Source: Geothermobacter hydrogeniphilus (GTDB lineage Bacteria; Desulfobacterota; Desulfuromonadia; Desulfuromonadales; Geothermobacteraceae). From it: a stretch of DNA of 64,000 bases. Under the pieces are notes generated by a model, which was not told the origin of the DNA, did no database searches, and saw only the letters and a list, made by a program, of their open reading frames with translations. Positions 39,998-49,091 of the stretch are shown here, one piece after another (within the stretch, counting starts at the first letter, position 1; the number at the start of each line of letters is the position of its first letter). The position numbers and the translations under genes were made by a program. The DNA is taken from positions 62,001-126,000 of the forward strand of contig NZ_NAAD01000006.1 of NCBI RefSeq assembly GCF_002093115.1, in the 5' to 3' direction.

Positions 39998-40794
39998 GAT
40001 ATCGAACCCTTCTGGCCGGGTGCCTGTGCCTTGTGGCCGTTCAGGCATTGGCCGCCTACCAGGAACCTCCCAGGCGGGGGTACTGGTGGTACGAAACACC
40101 GCCCACGAAGACAGAAAAGAAGGAAGAAGAGCCACCGCCACTTCCCAACTACACGGTGCAGCAGATGATGGAGATGGACCCGGACATGCTGAAGGACTAC
40201 GCCGAGGCCGTCACGAAAGAAGCGATCCGGTTGCCGACCGAGGAAAACGTCAGGCGTCACTACCTGGTGCAGGACATTATCCGACGCAAGGCCAGGGCGT
40301 TTACCAATGTTTCCGAACTGGTCTGGCAGAAATACCCGGAACTGACCACGGCCAAGGACAACCCCCTCACCACGCCGGGCCGCAACGCCATGACCAGGGC
40401 GCAGATCGAGGAGCGCCGGCAGAAGCTGTCCCAGGCAAGAGAGGAGTTTGCCCTGCTCTACTTCCGCTCCTATTCCTGCGCCTTCTGCCAGGCCCAGGAC
40501 CAGATCCTGCCGCTAGTCACGTCACGGCTGGGCTGGCAGGTCAAACCTATCGACATTCAGGCCAACCCGGCTCTGGCCGACAGACTCGGCGTGGAGACAA
40601 CACCAACCCTGATTCTGATCCACAAGGGATCGCAGGACTTCTTCCCGGTGACAACCGGGGTCGCGTCGGTCATGGAAATCGAGTCACACCTGTTCCGGGC
40701 GATCCGGCTGATGCGGGGAGAAATATCCCCGGAGAACTTCAACCTCTACGATTTCCAGAAAGGAGGCGGCTACGATGTCGAAACCCGACAATGA
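39994..40794 (+). CDS. traF: TraF, pilus assembly protein with thioredoxin fold
   Basis: 266 residues. Signal peptide (cleavage near ALAAYQ), then the family mark RGYWWYETPP at the mature N-terminus. The C-terminal half is a thioredoxin-like domain with active-site SYSCAFCQAQD and cis-Pro in ETTPTLILI. F-type TraF works in the periplasm on pilus assembly, and a CxxC form is expected to act on disulfides. Overlaps the HD gene stop (ATGA). Confidence 0.88.
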   Translation: MRYRTLLAGCLCLVAVQALAAYQEPPRRGYWWYETPPTKTEKKEEEPPPLPNYTVQQMMEMDPDMLKDYAEAVTKEAIRLPTEENVRRHYLVQDIIRRKARAFTNVSELVWQKYPELTTAKDNPLTTPGRNAMTRAQIEERRQKLSQAREEFALLYFRSYSCAFCQAQDQILPLVTSRLGWQVKPIDIQANPALADRLGVETTPTLILIHKGSQDFFPVTTGVASVMEIESHLFRAIRLMRGEISPENFNLYDFQKGGGYDVETRQ

Positions 40795-41233
40795 GGCCCA
40801 GTCCGGGTTTCTGGTCTACGCGGGACGGTTTCCGGGGTCCATCGGAATCTGTCATTTGCGCATCATCCCGGGGGCAAGACGTACCGTTTTTCTGGCGAGC
40901 GAACTGGCCAACAACCCCGGTCCCAGCGTGACAAACAGCATTGAGAACATCTGGAAGAACATCCAGAACGAATTTCCCGACCTGTCGGCTCACGACTCGC
41001 TGCTTGTCGAGCATTACGACGAAAAGGTTGTGTACGGCGAGGTAAATGGCCGTGCCCGCTACGATGAGGTCTGTATCGGAACGGACGGTGTTCACTGGCG
41101 GCACCGCTCTCCCGACGAAATTGCCGAACTCGCCGGAATCCCCGTATCCGAACTGGTTGTCGCCAAGGAGATCCTGAACCTGAACGCCTGTGCCCTGGAG
41201 GATACCAGCCATGAACCAACGAGCCTGCATTAG
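40775..41233 (+). CDS. Conserved-looking protein of unknown function in the transfer operon
   Basis: 152 residues, AAAGGAGG 8 bases before the ATG, overlapping traF by 20 bases and traH by 23. Soluble, no signal peptide; LLVEHYDEKVVYGEVNGRAR and RHRSPDEIAELAGIPVSEL are its most regular stretches. Tight overlap on both sides ties it to transfer functions. I do not recognise a family. Confidence 0.6.
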   Translation: MSKPDNEAQSGFLVYAGRFPGSIGICHLRIIPGARRTVFLASELANNPGPSVTNSIENIWKNIQNEFPDLSAHDSLLVEHYDEKVVYGEVNGRARYDEVCIGTDGVHWRHRSPDEIAELAGIPVSELVVAKEILNLNACALEDTSHEPTSLH

Positions 41234-42665
41234 AGTCGTCCTTGTCGCGGTTCTGGTCCTGACGGGGCTGACCTCCGCCCACGCCGGGTGGGTGGATGAC
41301 TGGGTCAACCAGAAGACCGAATCATCTCCCGGCAGCTACCAGGGACAGACCCGGAACTACTACACCGCCGGGAGCTTCAGCGCCCGCTGGAACACCCGCA
41401 GCGACTACCTCTGGAGCATGTCCCCGCCGAAACTGAAAACCGGCTGCGGCGGCATCGACGCCTTCATGGGCGGAATGACCTTTCTCAACACCGATTACCT
41501 GGTGGAAAAGCTCGAACGGATCATGAACGCGGCCCCGGCGGCCGCCTTCGATGTCGCCCTGAAGGTTCTGGCCCCCCAGGTGTCCGACACCATCAGGTCC
41601 ATGGAAAACATGGCGTCGAAACTGAACAATATCCAGCTCGACGAATGCCGGGCGTCAAAGGCTCTGGTCGCAACCATCGCCAACCCGCTGGTGTCCAATC
41701 CGGACAAGAAGAAGGAACTGGGAGCGATCCAGACCGACTGGTGGCAGTCAACCGGGGTCGGGGATCTCTGGACCGAGTTCCAGAAGCAGCGCAAGGCCGA
41801 CAACGACAACCCCGACCCGGCGGCCGCCGCAGGGTCCATGTCGGGCTGTTCGGCTGAGTTCAGGGATGTTTTCGCAGGAGGAAGCGTACTGCAGAACGTC
41901 GCCGCGAAAGTCGGCATGACGAACCTCGACTACCTGGACCTGATCCGGGGGTACGTCGGTGACGTGTATATCGAGGCCCCGAATGCCGCCACCGGGTTCG
42001 GGGCTTACAAGGTTGTGGGAGACGACCCCTGCGAAAAGAATACCGGCCTCGATGACTTCATCAACGGTGACGCCGAGGGCCGCCCGACGGGCGGAGCTTG
42101 CGCCCCGATCACGGATGCCAACAGGAACCTGCAGGTCTATGTCCAGAACATGATCCAGGCCATCAACACCAGGTACACCAGCCGGCAGCCGCTGACCTCG
42201 ACCGAAACCGACTTCATGAACGCCATGCCCCTTCCGGTCTCCCTGATTCTCAAAAACGCCAGGTCCGCCGGAATGGTCCAGGCCGAAGTCAGCTACCTGG
42301 GGAATGTCGCCGGCAAAGCCTACTCCTACCGGCTGCTGGCCGATCTGTTCGCCAGGACCAGCAAGCTGCTCTATACGGCGCAGACGATCATGGCGACGCA
42401 GAACAACCCGACCGGGAGCAACGCCACGGCAACCTGCCGGATTGAAAATGTCCAGGAAGCGTCGAACCGGATCGCGGCCATGATGGACCGCACGGGCAAA
42501 CTGTACGCGGCGGTCCGGTCCGATTACGCGGCAGCCCTGAGCGAGATCAACGCCCTGGAAACCTATGTCAAACGCAGGCAGGAATTTTCCCGGAATGTCC
42601 GGGATGAACTGGCAGCTCGTTTCGGAGAACGTCTCGCTGATCGGGCGACAAAACCGAACGGTTAA
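41211..42665 (+). CDS. traH: TraH, conjugative pilus assembly protein
   Basis: 484 residues from the ATG at 41211 (GGAGG upstream). A signal peptide ends near SAHAGW. The mature part shows the TraH pattern: LKTGCGGIDAFMGGMTFLN near the start, a coiled-coil middle, and C-terminal Cys-containing helices. TraH is a periplasmic/outer-membrane-associated part of F-type secretion channels. With TraF and the transglycosylase it identifies an F/SXT-type transfer system. Partners such as TraC, TraG, TraN, TraU and TraW are not in this window. Confidence 0.9.
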   Translation: MNQRACIRVVLVAVLVLTGLTSAHAGWVDDWVNQKTESSPGSYQGQTRNYYTAGSFSARWNTRSDYLWSMSPPKLKTGCGGIDAFMGGMTFLNTDYLVEKLERIMNAAPAAAFDVALKVLAPQVSDTIRSMENMASKLNNIQLDECRASKALVATIANPLVSNPDKKKELGAIQTDWWQSTGVGDLWTEFQKQRKADNDNPDPAAAAGSMSGCSAEFRDVFAGGSVLQNVAAKVGMTNLDYLDLIRGYVGDVYIEAPNAATGFGAYKVVGDDPCEKNTGLDDFINGDAEGRPTGGACAPITDANRNLQVYVQNMIQAINTRYTSRQPLTSTETDFMNAMPLPVSLILKNARSAGMVQAEVSYLGNVAGKAYSYRLLADLFARTSKLLYTAQTIMATQNNPTGSNATATCRIENVQEASNRIAAMMDRTGKLYAAVRSDYAAALSEINALETYVKRRQEFSRNVRDELAARFGERLADRATKPNG

Positions 42666-42685
42666 TCACAATCGAGGAGGAAGAG

Positions 42686-43078
42686 ATGGCAAAAGCACAG
42701 AAGGAAGGGAAGAAGGACTACCGGCAACAGCGGATGGAGCGCCGGGTGGAGATGGCAAAAAGGGACGATGTTGAGGTGGTCCCGAGGCGAGCGGCGGAAA
42801 CCAACGACTTCATCCGCCTGCTTACTGCCAATGACTTCATCGTCAACCGGTTGCGGCAGCAGTTGGGGCGGCGCAACGGTGTCCCGGTCGAACAGGCCGT
42901 TCAGTTCCTGGAACGCAACGAGGTGCTGCGGCAGGAAATGAACAAGCTCAATGCCGAGATGTGTGTGGCGATGGGGATGGACTACCGGCCACCGAGGGGG
43001 TTTGAAAACCCGATAAAGAAGGAGCCGGAACTGGAGGTGGTTGAAGACAAGAATACCGCCAAGACAGCAAAAGGCTAA
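42686..43078 (+). CDS. Small coiled-coil protein, unknown function
   Basis: 130 residues; GAGGAGGAAGAG precedes the ATG. Very rich in Arg, Lys and Glu at the N-terminus (KDYRQQRMERRVEMAKRDD), with a helical middle (QAVQFLERNEVLRQEMNKLN). Last gene of the transfer run, followed by a terminator. No family recognised. Confidence 0.65.
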   Translation: MAKAQKEGKKDYRQQRMERRVEMAKRDDVEVVPRRAAETNDFIRLLTANDFIVNRLRQQLGRRNGVPVEQAVQFLERNEVLRQEMNKLNAEMCVAMGMDYRPPRGFENPIKKEPELEVVEDKNTAKTAKG

Positions 43079-43102
43079 ACTGACAAGGGCAACATTCACC
43101 GA

Positions 43103-43134
43103 AAGCGGTCATTCAAACGAGTGGCCGTTTTTTT
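43103..43134 (+). terminator. Terminator of the transfer operon
   Basis: AGCGGTCA and TGGCCGT pair around a 10-base loop (one G-U pair), followed by seven T. Confidence 0.65.
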
Positions 43135-43485
43135 GGGACCTGTTACTATACAGTCTCGTTTCTTGAGTTCCAGTCAAAAATCTGAGCTTCGGTACAGCGG
43201 ATGTTCCAATCTTCACCAACCAACCAGAACGCAAAACCATAAAAAGAATCAGCCAGTTAGCTCTACCTTGGAGACATGAGATAGCAGTGCATTGAAGGCT
43301 AAGGCTTGCGATTTGCATATAATCATATATAATTGTTAATAAAACTTGATGACTTCGGGCAAACAGGATCTTCTACGGTTACATTATTTTCTCATCAGTA
43401 TTCCTTCAACACTAGGTACACGTTAAATACCTTGAAATTAGCTTTTCTGTAAGCTTCAGTTCCACTACCAATGAGGAGGAAACGC
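43135..43485. other. AT-rich intergenic stretch
   Basis: About 350 bp without a convincing gene, much lower in GC than the transfer genes. It holds the upstream region of the small membrane protein gene. No origin-of-transfer motif could be recognised. Confidence 0.4.
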
Positions 43486-43794
43486 ATGATTAAAATCTGG
43501 CACATTCTATTGGTGACAATTGTGTGTTTTCTTATCGGGAACTTTGCCTCATTCCCTCTAGCCACTACTGCAGGGGTCTTTTGTCTGGGCTGGATGTTGG
43601 GCATTGCCGACGAAAAATTGCGTCGAAAGCGCGCAAATGACGCTTTCCAAGAGCCCCACCCCGAAGAAACTCACCCCCAAGAGACTCACCTTACTGCAGA
43701 GGAAATCGCAGCGTCTCGTGAGTTGAGAGAGAGAGAGCGATGGGAGAGTAAAAAAAGGTCTATGTCAGTAACCATTGGAGGCGGGAACTACTGA
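43486..43794 (+). CDS. Small two-helix membrane protein
   Basis: 102 residues from the ATG at 43486 with GAGGAGG 6 bases upstream. Two hydrophobic segments (about 4-22 and 25-44) are followed by a charged tail with a short near-repeat, PHPEETHPQETH, and Arg/Glu-rich helix. Base composition is lower in GC than the transfer genes, like the neighbouring AAA+ gene. Unknown function. Confidence 0.6.
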   Translation: MIKIWHILLVTIVCFLIGNFASFPLATTAGVFCLGWMLGIADEKLRRKRANDAFQEPHPEETHPQETHLTAEEIAASRELRERERWESKKRSMSVTIGGGNY

Positions 43795-43909
43795 GATTTA
43801 TTAACTCATTCGGCACTCTTGTCATCCGCCCATAATTGACTCTATTTTTTAGCCAGAAACGAAGGCCAGATGACTTACTCGCTACCGCCAAGAACCAACA
43901 ATATCAGAT

Positions 43910-44082
43910 CGGTTCTATCCACCAAACAAAGGTTGCAGCTAAAAAGTTCTGAGCAAAGCATCATTTCAAGCGGATTTTCCGGACCGTGCTTTTTGTTAGA
44001 AATCACCTTTGTTCGAAAGGTGGCTTTCGCTTGAATTTCGGCATGTTGGAACCGAATCACCTTTTTTTCGTGGATAGATCCG
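43910..44082. repeat. Miniature inverted-repeat element, copy 1
   Basis: 173 bp. Left end CGGTTCTATCCACCAAACAA; the right end, read on the other strand, begins CGGATCTATCCACGAAAAAA. Inside is a short hairpin CACCTTTGTTCGAAAGGTG. No flanking target duplication is visible, so it may have moved or recombined since insertion. Copies 2 and 3 lie at 46177 and 46497. Confidence 0.85.
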
Positions 44083-44169
44083 GAAATAAATGATCACCTG
44101 AGATGTTCTTTGTCCGCCCTGTTGAACTGAAAATTTGGGCCTTGCGTAAAATGGTCACCACAGCGACAT

Positions 44170-45852
44170 CTATATAGATAGCTCGAGTTCATCAAAGGAG
44201 GGAATATCTTCTTTAATTATTGTCAACAGGTCTTCTGTGTTTAAATTAGACTTAGATGCAATTCTGTCGGCCTGCCTAGTAACCACCTTTTCAAAAAGAT
44301 TCCTGACTCCCCTACCGTTTGAAAACATATCATCAATTGAATTGGTCATAGAAGTAAATATTTTCATTAGATCATCAATAGTACAATCAGACAAAATATA
44401 TTTCGACTGCCTGCAATTATGCTTAAAGATTTCGACCATCTCTGTAGTTGAATAATCTTCAAAATGGATAAATTTGTTAAACCTCGAAAATAATCCTGGA
44501 TTAGACTTAAGAAAGTCCTTGATCTTATCTTCATATCCAGCAACAATAACTACTAGGTCATCTCGATAGTCCTCCATATACTTCAATAGAGTTTCTATTG
44601 CTTCTTCACCATAGCTATCATTTTCATGATTAAGAGAATATGCCTCATCTATAAACAAAACACCTCCCCTTGCTGACTCTATTACATTCTTGACCTTTAT
44701 GGCCGTTTGCCCAATATATCCGGCAACCAACATAGAACGATCAGCCTCAACAATGTGACCACCTGATAATAGCCCCAAATGATGATATATTTCTGCGATT
44801 ATCCTGGCCACGGTAGTTTTACCAGTACCTGGCCTACCTGTAAAAACAAGATGATGCGAGATCTTAGATGATTGCAATCCGCGCTTTTGTCTCTCTCTTT
44901 GAACGGTAGCAAAGTTAATTAGCGAAGCCACCTCTTCCTTTACTTTTGACAAACCAACCAACTCATTTAATGAGTTCATTACTCTACTAACACTTTTTGT
45001 CATAATCTCCTTTTCGATATTTAAAATACTATCAGATAGATCCTTATCATCGGGGTCAAGCTCTGTAGCCTTTTTATAATCATCTAAAGCATTATGAATA
45101 TCGCCAACTTCCTCATATATGTTAGCTCGGAGTTTATATGCATCTGAATTTTCTGGCATATTCATGATAGCCTTTGATAGATCCAACAATGCATGTTCAA
45201 ATTTGCCAATTTTCGCATTCAAACGCCCCCTTTCCATATATCCTTTTCCATTTGGATTTTTTTCGATCGATATTGTAAAACATTTTAATGCTTCATCATC
45301 TCTACCAACCTTCGCAAAGAGCAATCCCTTATTTAAATAGTATTTATGACAGTCTGGATCTAGCTCAATGGCCATATTATAGTCATTCTCGGCCTTACTA
45401 TACTCACCAAGAGATACATACAATTCTGCTCTAATATAATAAACATATGAGTCACAATTTCCACTCTTTTTGTATAGCTTGATAGACTTATCAATGTCAT
45501 GAAGAGCCTGTTTATCCTCATACTTTAAATAATATAAACGCCCCCTGAGACTAATAAAATCTGCATTTTTTGGATTTATTTTAATGGCCCTATCTAAATC
45601 AAGAATTGCATCATCATAGTTATCTCCGATATTATAGTAACAATATGCTCTTTTATATAATGCATAACTATTTGAGCCATCAAATTCTATCGATTTATTA
45701 AATAGTTCAATAGCAGTTTCGTAATATTTATTTTCGAATTGAGACAAGCCTTCCAAATAATATTTCTTCGATTTATCCTTGTCTGCCCTTACTTTCTCTA
45801 AAATTTTATCTTTCACATTAGCAGCTGCCTTTAAAAGCACTCCCTTAATCAT
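44170..45852 (-). CDS. TPR-AAA+ ATPase of the CbbX/EccA type
   Basis: 560 residues from the ATG at 45852, which has GGGAGGTG 6 bases upstream; the frame is open 24 codons further without a ribosome site. Residues about 30-290 are tandem TPR units (e.g. YALYKRAYCYYNIGDNYDDA, AIELDPDCHKYYLNKGLLFA). The AAA+ domain (about 315-560) has Walker A FTGRPGTGKTTVARI, Walker B GVLFIDEAYSL, pore loop MLVAGYIGQTAIK and arginine-finger region PGLFSRFNKFIHFEDY, all typical of CbbX/SpoVK/EccA proteins. GC content is about 35 percent, far below all neighbours, and repeat elements lie on both sides: a recent cargo gene. Role unknown; defence or protein remodelling are guesses. Confidence 0.85.
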   Translation of the reverse strand: MIKGVLLKAAANVKDKILEKVRADKDKSKKYYLEGLSQFENKYYETAIELFNKSIEFDGSNSYALYKRAYCYYNIGDNYDDAILDLDRAIKINPKNADFISLRGRLYYLKYEDKQALHDIDKSIKLYKKSGNCDSYVYYIRAELYVSLGEYSKAENDYNMAIELDPDCHKYYLNKGLLFAKVGRDDEALKCFTISIEKNPNGKGYMERGRLNAKIGKFEHALLDLSKAIMNMPENSDAYKLRANIYEEVGDIHNALDDYKKATELDPDDKDLSDSILNIEKEIMTKSVSRVMNSLNELVGLSKVKEEVASLINFATVQRERQKRGLQSSKISHHLVFTGRPGTGKTTVARIIAEIYHHLGLLSGGHIVEADRSMLVAGYIGQTAIKVKNVIESARGGVLFIDEAYSLNHENDSYGEEAIETLLKYMEDYRDDLVVIVAGYEDKIKDFLKSNPGLFSRFNKFIHFEDYSTTEMVEIFKHNCRQSKYILSDCTIDDLMKIFTSMTNSIDDMFSNGRGVRNLFEKVVTRQADRIASKSNLNTEDLLTIIKEDIPSFDELELSI

Positions 45853-46098
45853 CTTCACCTCCCATGAAAGTTCACTAATAGCCAGATTCTGAGGGGACAT
45901 TTGTAGTGATGAAATCAAAAACACAATTTTCTCAGGCAGATAAAACTGCTGACATATTGAAACACACTACTGTCCGGTTAATAGCTTAATAAGTTCAACT
46001 GGTTACCATCCAATTGGTCTTGGGTTTGCTTAAGAGCATTGAGGCCGTCAATAGCGGACACCAAACCGTTACTTTATTCCCTGCTCTTTGAAATATTT

Positions 46099-46348
46099 CG
46101 GTTCTATCCACCAAACAAAGGTGGTCTGTGACGTAATTTGACACAATATCAGTGGATCATGCTCCCCAAAGGAGGACGGTTCTATCCACCAAACAAAGGT
46201 TGCAGCTAAAAAGTTCTGAGCAAAGCATCATTTCAAGCGGATTTTCCGGACCGTGCTTTTTGTTAGAAATCACCTTTGTTCGAAAGGTGGCTTTCGCTTG
46301 AATTTCGGCATGTTGGAGCCGAATCACCTTTTTTCGTGGATAGATTCG
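46099..46348. repeat. Composite of the inverted-repeat element: left fragment plus full copy 2
   Basis: A left end starts at 46099 and runs only about 24 bases; 54 bases of other sequence follow, and then the full copy 2 (172 bp) spans 46177-46348. AAATATTT stands directly before 46099 and directly after 46348. This 8-9 base duplication around the whole unit suggests it inserted as one element, which was later rearranged or hit by a second copy. The DNA from 45853 to 46098 shows no gene. Confidence 0.75.
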
Positions 46349-46496
46349 AAATATTTTTTCGGTGTCCGATATTTTCAACCTACATCAACCTACATCAAGA
46401 TGCCACTACCCAGAGGCCCCGCCCCGCTACTTAATCTGGAACGATAGCAGGAGAATCTCAAAATTTTCTCAAATTTCTCAAATTTCTTAAATTTTC

Positions 46497-46667
46497 CGGT
46501 TCTATCCACCAAACAAAGGTTGCAGCTAAAAAGTTCTGAGCAAAGCATCATTTCAAGCGGATTTCCGGACCGTGCTTTTTGTTAGAAATCACCTTTGTTC
46601 GAAAGGTGGCTTTCGCTTGAATTTCGGCATGTTGGAACCGAATCATCTTTTTTCGTGGATAGATCCG
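46497..46667. repeat. Miniature inverted-repeat element, copy 3, with target duplication
   Basis: 171 bp, about 98 percent identical to copy 1. TAAATTTTC occurs exactly before (46488-46496) and after (46668-46676): a perfect 9-base target duplication, showing real transposition. It inserted into a tract of repeated CTCAAATTT-like units (46458-46496). A one-base deletion relative to the other copies rules out a conserved protein inside. Confidence 0.88.
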
Positions 46668-46697
46668 TAAATTTTCTTCCCTGTAAATTTTCTTCCC

Positions 46698-46725
46698 TTG
46701 ACATTACAGAGACAGTTTTTACAAT
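46698..46725 (+). promoter_or_regulatory. Promoter of the ssb-bet gene array
   Basis: Consensus TTGACA (46698-46703), 16 bases, TACAAT (46720-46725). It lies just after repeat copy 3. The 410 bases between it and ssb hold no gene but several small hairpins (e.g. CTCTAC/GTAGAG at 46740-46755) and TCCACACGCGAC at 46864, which recurs at 58366. Confidence 0.65.
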
Positions 46726-47053
46726 AGAGCCATTATTCTACTCTACCCACGTAGAGACTCCTCGCCATTTTGGCAGGACAAACTTTCAGGGACAGCCCCT
46801 GATCGAAAAGCCCCAGGCATGGGACGTATCGTTGTAGGGAGAAACCGAAGCCCGGTGACCCAATCCACACGCGACAGTGGACTCCCCTGCATGTTGTAGC
46901 GCCGCACCACAGATCCACCGTGGTTCAGCGGCTGACAGTTTTTCCGTGAACCTGTTTCTCACGGTTCACACCCACAACCCGAATTTCCAACCTCACCCAT
47001 TCCGGCATCCGCCTCAATGGGTTTTTCTTTGTCCAACATCAACCGTCAACCAT

Positions 47054-47108
47054 CCCAGTCGGGAGGAGATCTCTTCCCCGTTGTGGGGTGGACTCCTTTT
47101 TGGCTGGG
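47054..47108 (+). promoter_or_regulatory. Structured leader 1, before ssb
   Basis: Outer pairing CCCAGTC with GGCTGGG and GGAG with CTCC; inner hairpin CCCCGTTGTGGGG. Preceded by CAACCATC, followed by the ribosome site AGAGGAGGAATACA. Least regular of the set. Confidence 0.5.
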
Positions 47109-47134
47109 TCAACCCAACAGAGAGGAGGAATACA

Positions 47135-47527
47135 ATGCTTAACGAAGTACGACTGATCGGAAGACTCGGCAAGGACCCCGACTACCGCGCGACCCCGCAG
47201 GGCGTTTCGGTGACCACGTTCACCCTGGCGACCTGGGAGAAACGCAAGAAGGACGGAGAAATCGCCGAGAAGACGGAATGGCACAACATCGTCACATGGA
47301 GGGGCCTCGCGGACACCTGCCACCAGTTCCTGAGCAAGGGCAAGCTGGTTTTTGTCGAAGGCAAGATCCAGACCCGGAAGTACCTGGACAAGGACGGCAA
47401 CAACCGCTACATCACCGAGATCATCGCTGACAAGGTGAGGTTCCTTGACAGGCCTGACGGGAAAACCCCCGAAGGCTGGACCGAACCTCCGGCAGACAGC
47501 CCCTACGCTGGCGACATCCCGTTCTAG
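47135..47527 (+). CDS. ssb: Single-stranded DNA-binding protein
   Basis: 130 residues from the ATG at 47135 (GAGGAGG upstream). OB fold with the usual start LNEVRLIGRLGKDPDYRATP, WHNIVTWRGLADTCHQFLSK and KLVFVEGKIQTRKYLDKDG, and the acidic C-terminal tip GDIPF that recruits partner proteins. Protects single-stranded DNA during transfer and recombination. First gene of the DNA-processing array; bet follows, as in SXT-type elements and many phages. Confidence 0.95.
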   Translation: MLNEVRLIGRLGKDPDYRATPQGVSVTTFTLATWEKRKKDGEIAEKTEWHNIVTWRGLADTCHQFLSKGKLVFVEGKIQTRKYLDKDGNNRYITEIIADKVRFLDRPDGKTPEGWTEPPADSPYAGDIPF

Positions 47528-47554
47528 GCCGAAACCGACAACCGATAATCCACC

Positions 47555-47607
47555 CCGCAGGGGAGACACGTTCTCCCTTCCCGGGGGCATCTGTCTCCCC
47601 TGTGCGG
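47555..47607 (+). promoter_or_regulatory. Structured leader 2, before bet
   Basis: CCGC-AGGGGAGACA pairs with TGTCTCCCCTGTGCGG (two-base bulge); inner CCC/GGGGG. Ribosome site AAAGGAGACA repeats the 5' arm sequence GGAGACA, so the 3' arm could also pair with it. Confidence 0.65.
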
Positions 47608-47632
47608 CACCAGCCCACAGAAAGGAGACAGT

Positions 47633-48670
47633 ATGACCGCTCAAGCTGCACAGATCGCAATCCGTAACAGTCAACCTATCGCTCCGCTGTCCGTTCTGGA
47701 CGAGGAGAAAATCACCCTCATCAAGCGGACCATCTGCCGGGGTGCCACCGACGACGAGCTTCAGCTTTTCGTCAACCAGTGCAACCGCACCGGCCTGGAC
47801 CCCTTCGCCCGCCAGATCCACGCCATCAAGCGTTGGGATTCCAGCCAGAACCGGGAGGTCATGAGCATTCAGACCTCCATCGACGGTTTCCGGCTGATCG
47901 CAGAGCGCACCGGCAAGTACGCAGGTCAGCTCGGCCCCTACTGGTGCGGCAAGGACGGCAAATGGCAGGAAGTCTGGATTCAGGAACCCCCTCCGCTCGC
48001 CGCGAAGGTCGCTGTCCTGCGGTCCGATTTCAAGGAACCCCTCTGGGCCGTCGCCAGGTTCAACACCTACGCGCAACGAAAAAAAGGGGGAGAACTCACC
48101 AGGTTTTGGAAAACCATGCCCGACCTGATGATCGCCAAGGTCGCAGAAGCCCTGGCCATCAGACGTGCGTTTCCACAGGAACTGTCCGGCCTCTACGTTG
48201 AAGAGGAAATGGATCAGGCTACCAATCCTGTCGAAAGCACGCCATCGAGCATGAACAACCAGCCGAAGGACATCACCCCGCAGCAGCCCACGACCGGCCT
48301 CGCTTCCCAGGAAGCCGAAATCCTGATCTCCAAAGGTCAGATCGGCGTCCTCGAACGCATGGTCAAGGACGCGGGCGCGGACCGGGAAAAATTCCTCGAC
48401 TATCTGGGCATCTCCTCTTTCGAGGAACTGCCGCACGACCAGTACAAGATGGCCATTGACGCCCTCAACCGGAAGAAGGAAGGGAAACCTGTCCAGCCTC
48501 CGCAGAGCGTTGAAGCTGTCCTGTCTGCCCTGGCGGCACATAAGATCGCCCCGAAACTCTCCGAGGACGGAAAAACCGTCTACGCCGACAGCTACGAACA
48601 CCGCAACCTGCTCAAGCAGATGGGGTTCCGCTGGGACAAGAACATGAAGATGTGGTTCTTGCGGGTGTAG
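47633..48670 (+). CDS. bet: Bet/RecT-type single-strand annealing protein
   Basis: 345 residues. The first 190 follow phage lambda Bet: [55 protein letters not shown] and [20 protein letters not shown]. The C-terminal 150 residues are extra and include an Ala/Leu-rich part with [19 protein letters not shown]. It anneals complementary strands at resected ends; the Cas4-like nuclease 900 bp downstream is the likely exonuclease partner. AAAGGAGACA precedes the ATG. Confidence 0.92.
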   Translation: MTAQAAQIAIRNSQPIAPLSVLDEEKITLIKRTICRGATDDELQLFVNQCNRTGLDPFARQIHAIKRWDSSQNREVMSIQTSIDGFRLIAERTGKYAGQLGPYWCGKDGKWQEVWIQEPPPLAAKVAVLRSDFKEPLWAVARFNTYAQRKKGGELTRFWKTMPDLMIAKVAEALAIRRAFPQELSGLYVEEEMDQATNPVESTPSSMNNQPKDITPQQPTTGLASQEAEILISKGQIGVLERMVKDAGADREKFLDYLGISSFEELPHDQYKMAIDALNRKKEGKPVQPPQSVEAVLSALAAHKIAPKLSEDGKTVYADSYEHRNLLKQMGFRWDKNMKMWFLRV

Positions 48671-48682
48671 ACGGAGAGAACC

Positions 48683-49075
48683 ATGAATACCGAACCCAGA
48701 AGCCGGGAAGAACTTGAGGCGCTGGGGTACGAAACGGACGGGGACTGCTTCGTGGCGGCCTTCAACTTTGCCCTGGACACACCGGATGAAATGATCCTGG
48801 TTCATGGCGAGGTCAGCCACGGCGATTTCCCTGCCCTGAGGTACACCCACGCCTGGGTCGAACAGCAAATTGAACTGCGGCCCGGCGTCAAAATGACCCT
48901 GGTTCACGACCCGTCCAACGGCAGGCATGTTCAGATTCCGAAGGAACTGTATTACCTGCTCGGTCGGATTGTCGATGAACCGGGTAAACTGGCTCGATAT
49001 TCCCAGAACCAGGCCCGAAGAAAAGCGTTAGCCACTGGCCACTATGGTCCCTGGGATCTCGACAACGACTTCTAG
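48683..49075 (+). CDS. Unknown protein with papain-like Cys-His-Asp arrangement
   Basis: 130 residues, 12 bases after bet, in the same block. Three spaced motifs could form a catalytic triad: GDCFVAAFNFAL (Cys), RYTHAWVEQQ (His) and VHDPSNGRHV (Asp/Asn). This is the order in papain-fold and transglutaminase-like enzymes. No family is recalled with certainty, and without structure the activity is a suggestion. Starts with the ribosome site GGAGAGAACC. Confidence 0.6.
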   Translation: MNTEPRSREELEALGYETDGDCFVAAFNFALDTPDEMILVHGEVSHGDFPALRYTHAWVEQQIELRPGVKMTLVHDPSNGRHVQIPKELYYLLGRIVDEPGKLARYSQNQARRKALATGHYGPWDLDNDF

Positions 49076-49091
49076 CATCAACCCAACCCTT

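Noticed and set aside
43910-46667. Short protein of about 50 residues shared by two copies of the repeat element
   Set aside because: Copy 3 has a one-base deletion that breaks the frame while the rest is conserved, so the DNA ends and not a protein are maintained.
43910-46667. Integron attC sites
   Set aside because: The repeats lack the paired core sites of attC, are longer than usual here, and have target duplications typical of transposition; no integron integrase is present.
43079-47053. Origin of transfer or replication in the AT-rich intergenic regions
   Set aside because: I could not identify a known nick site, iteron set or DnaA box cluster; hairpins alone are not enough.
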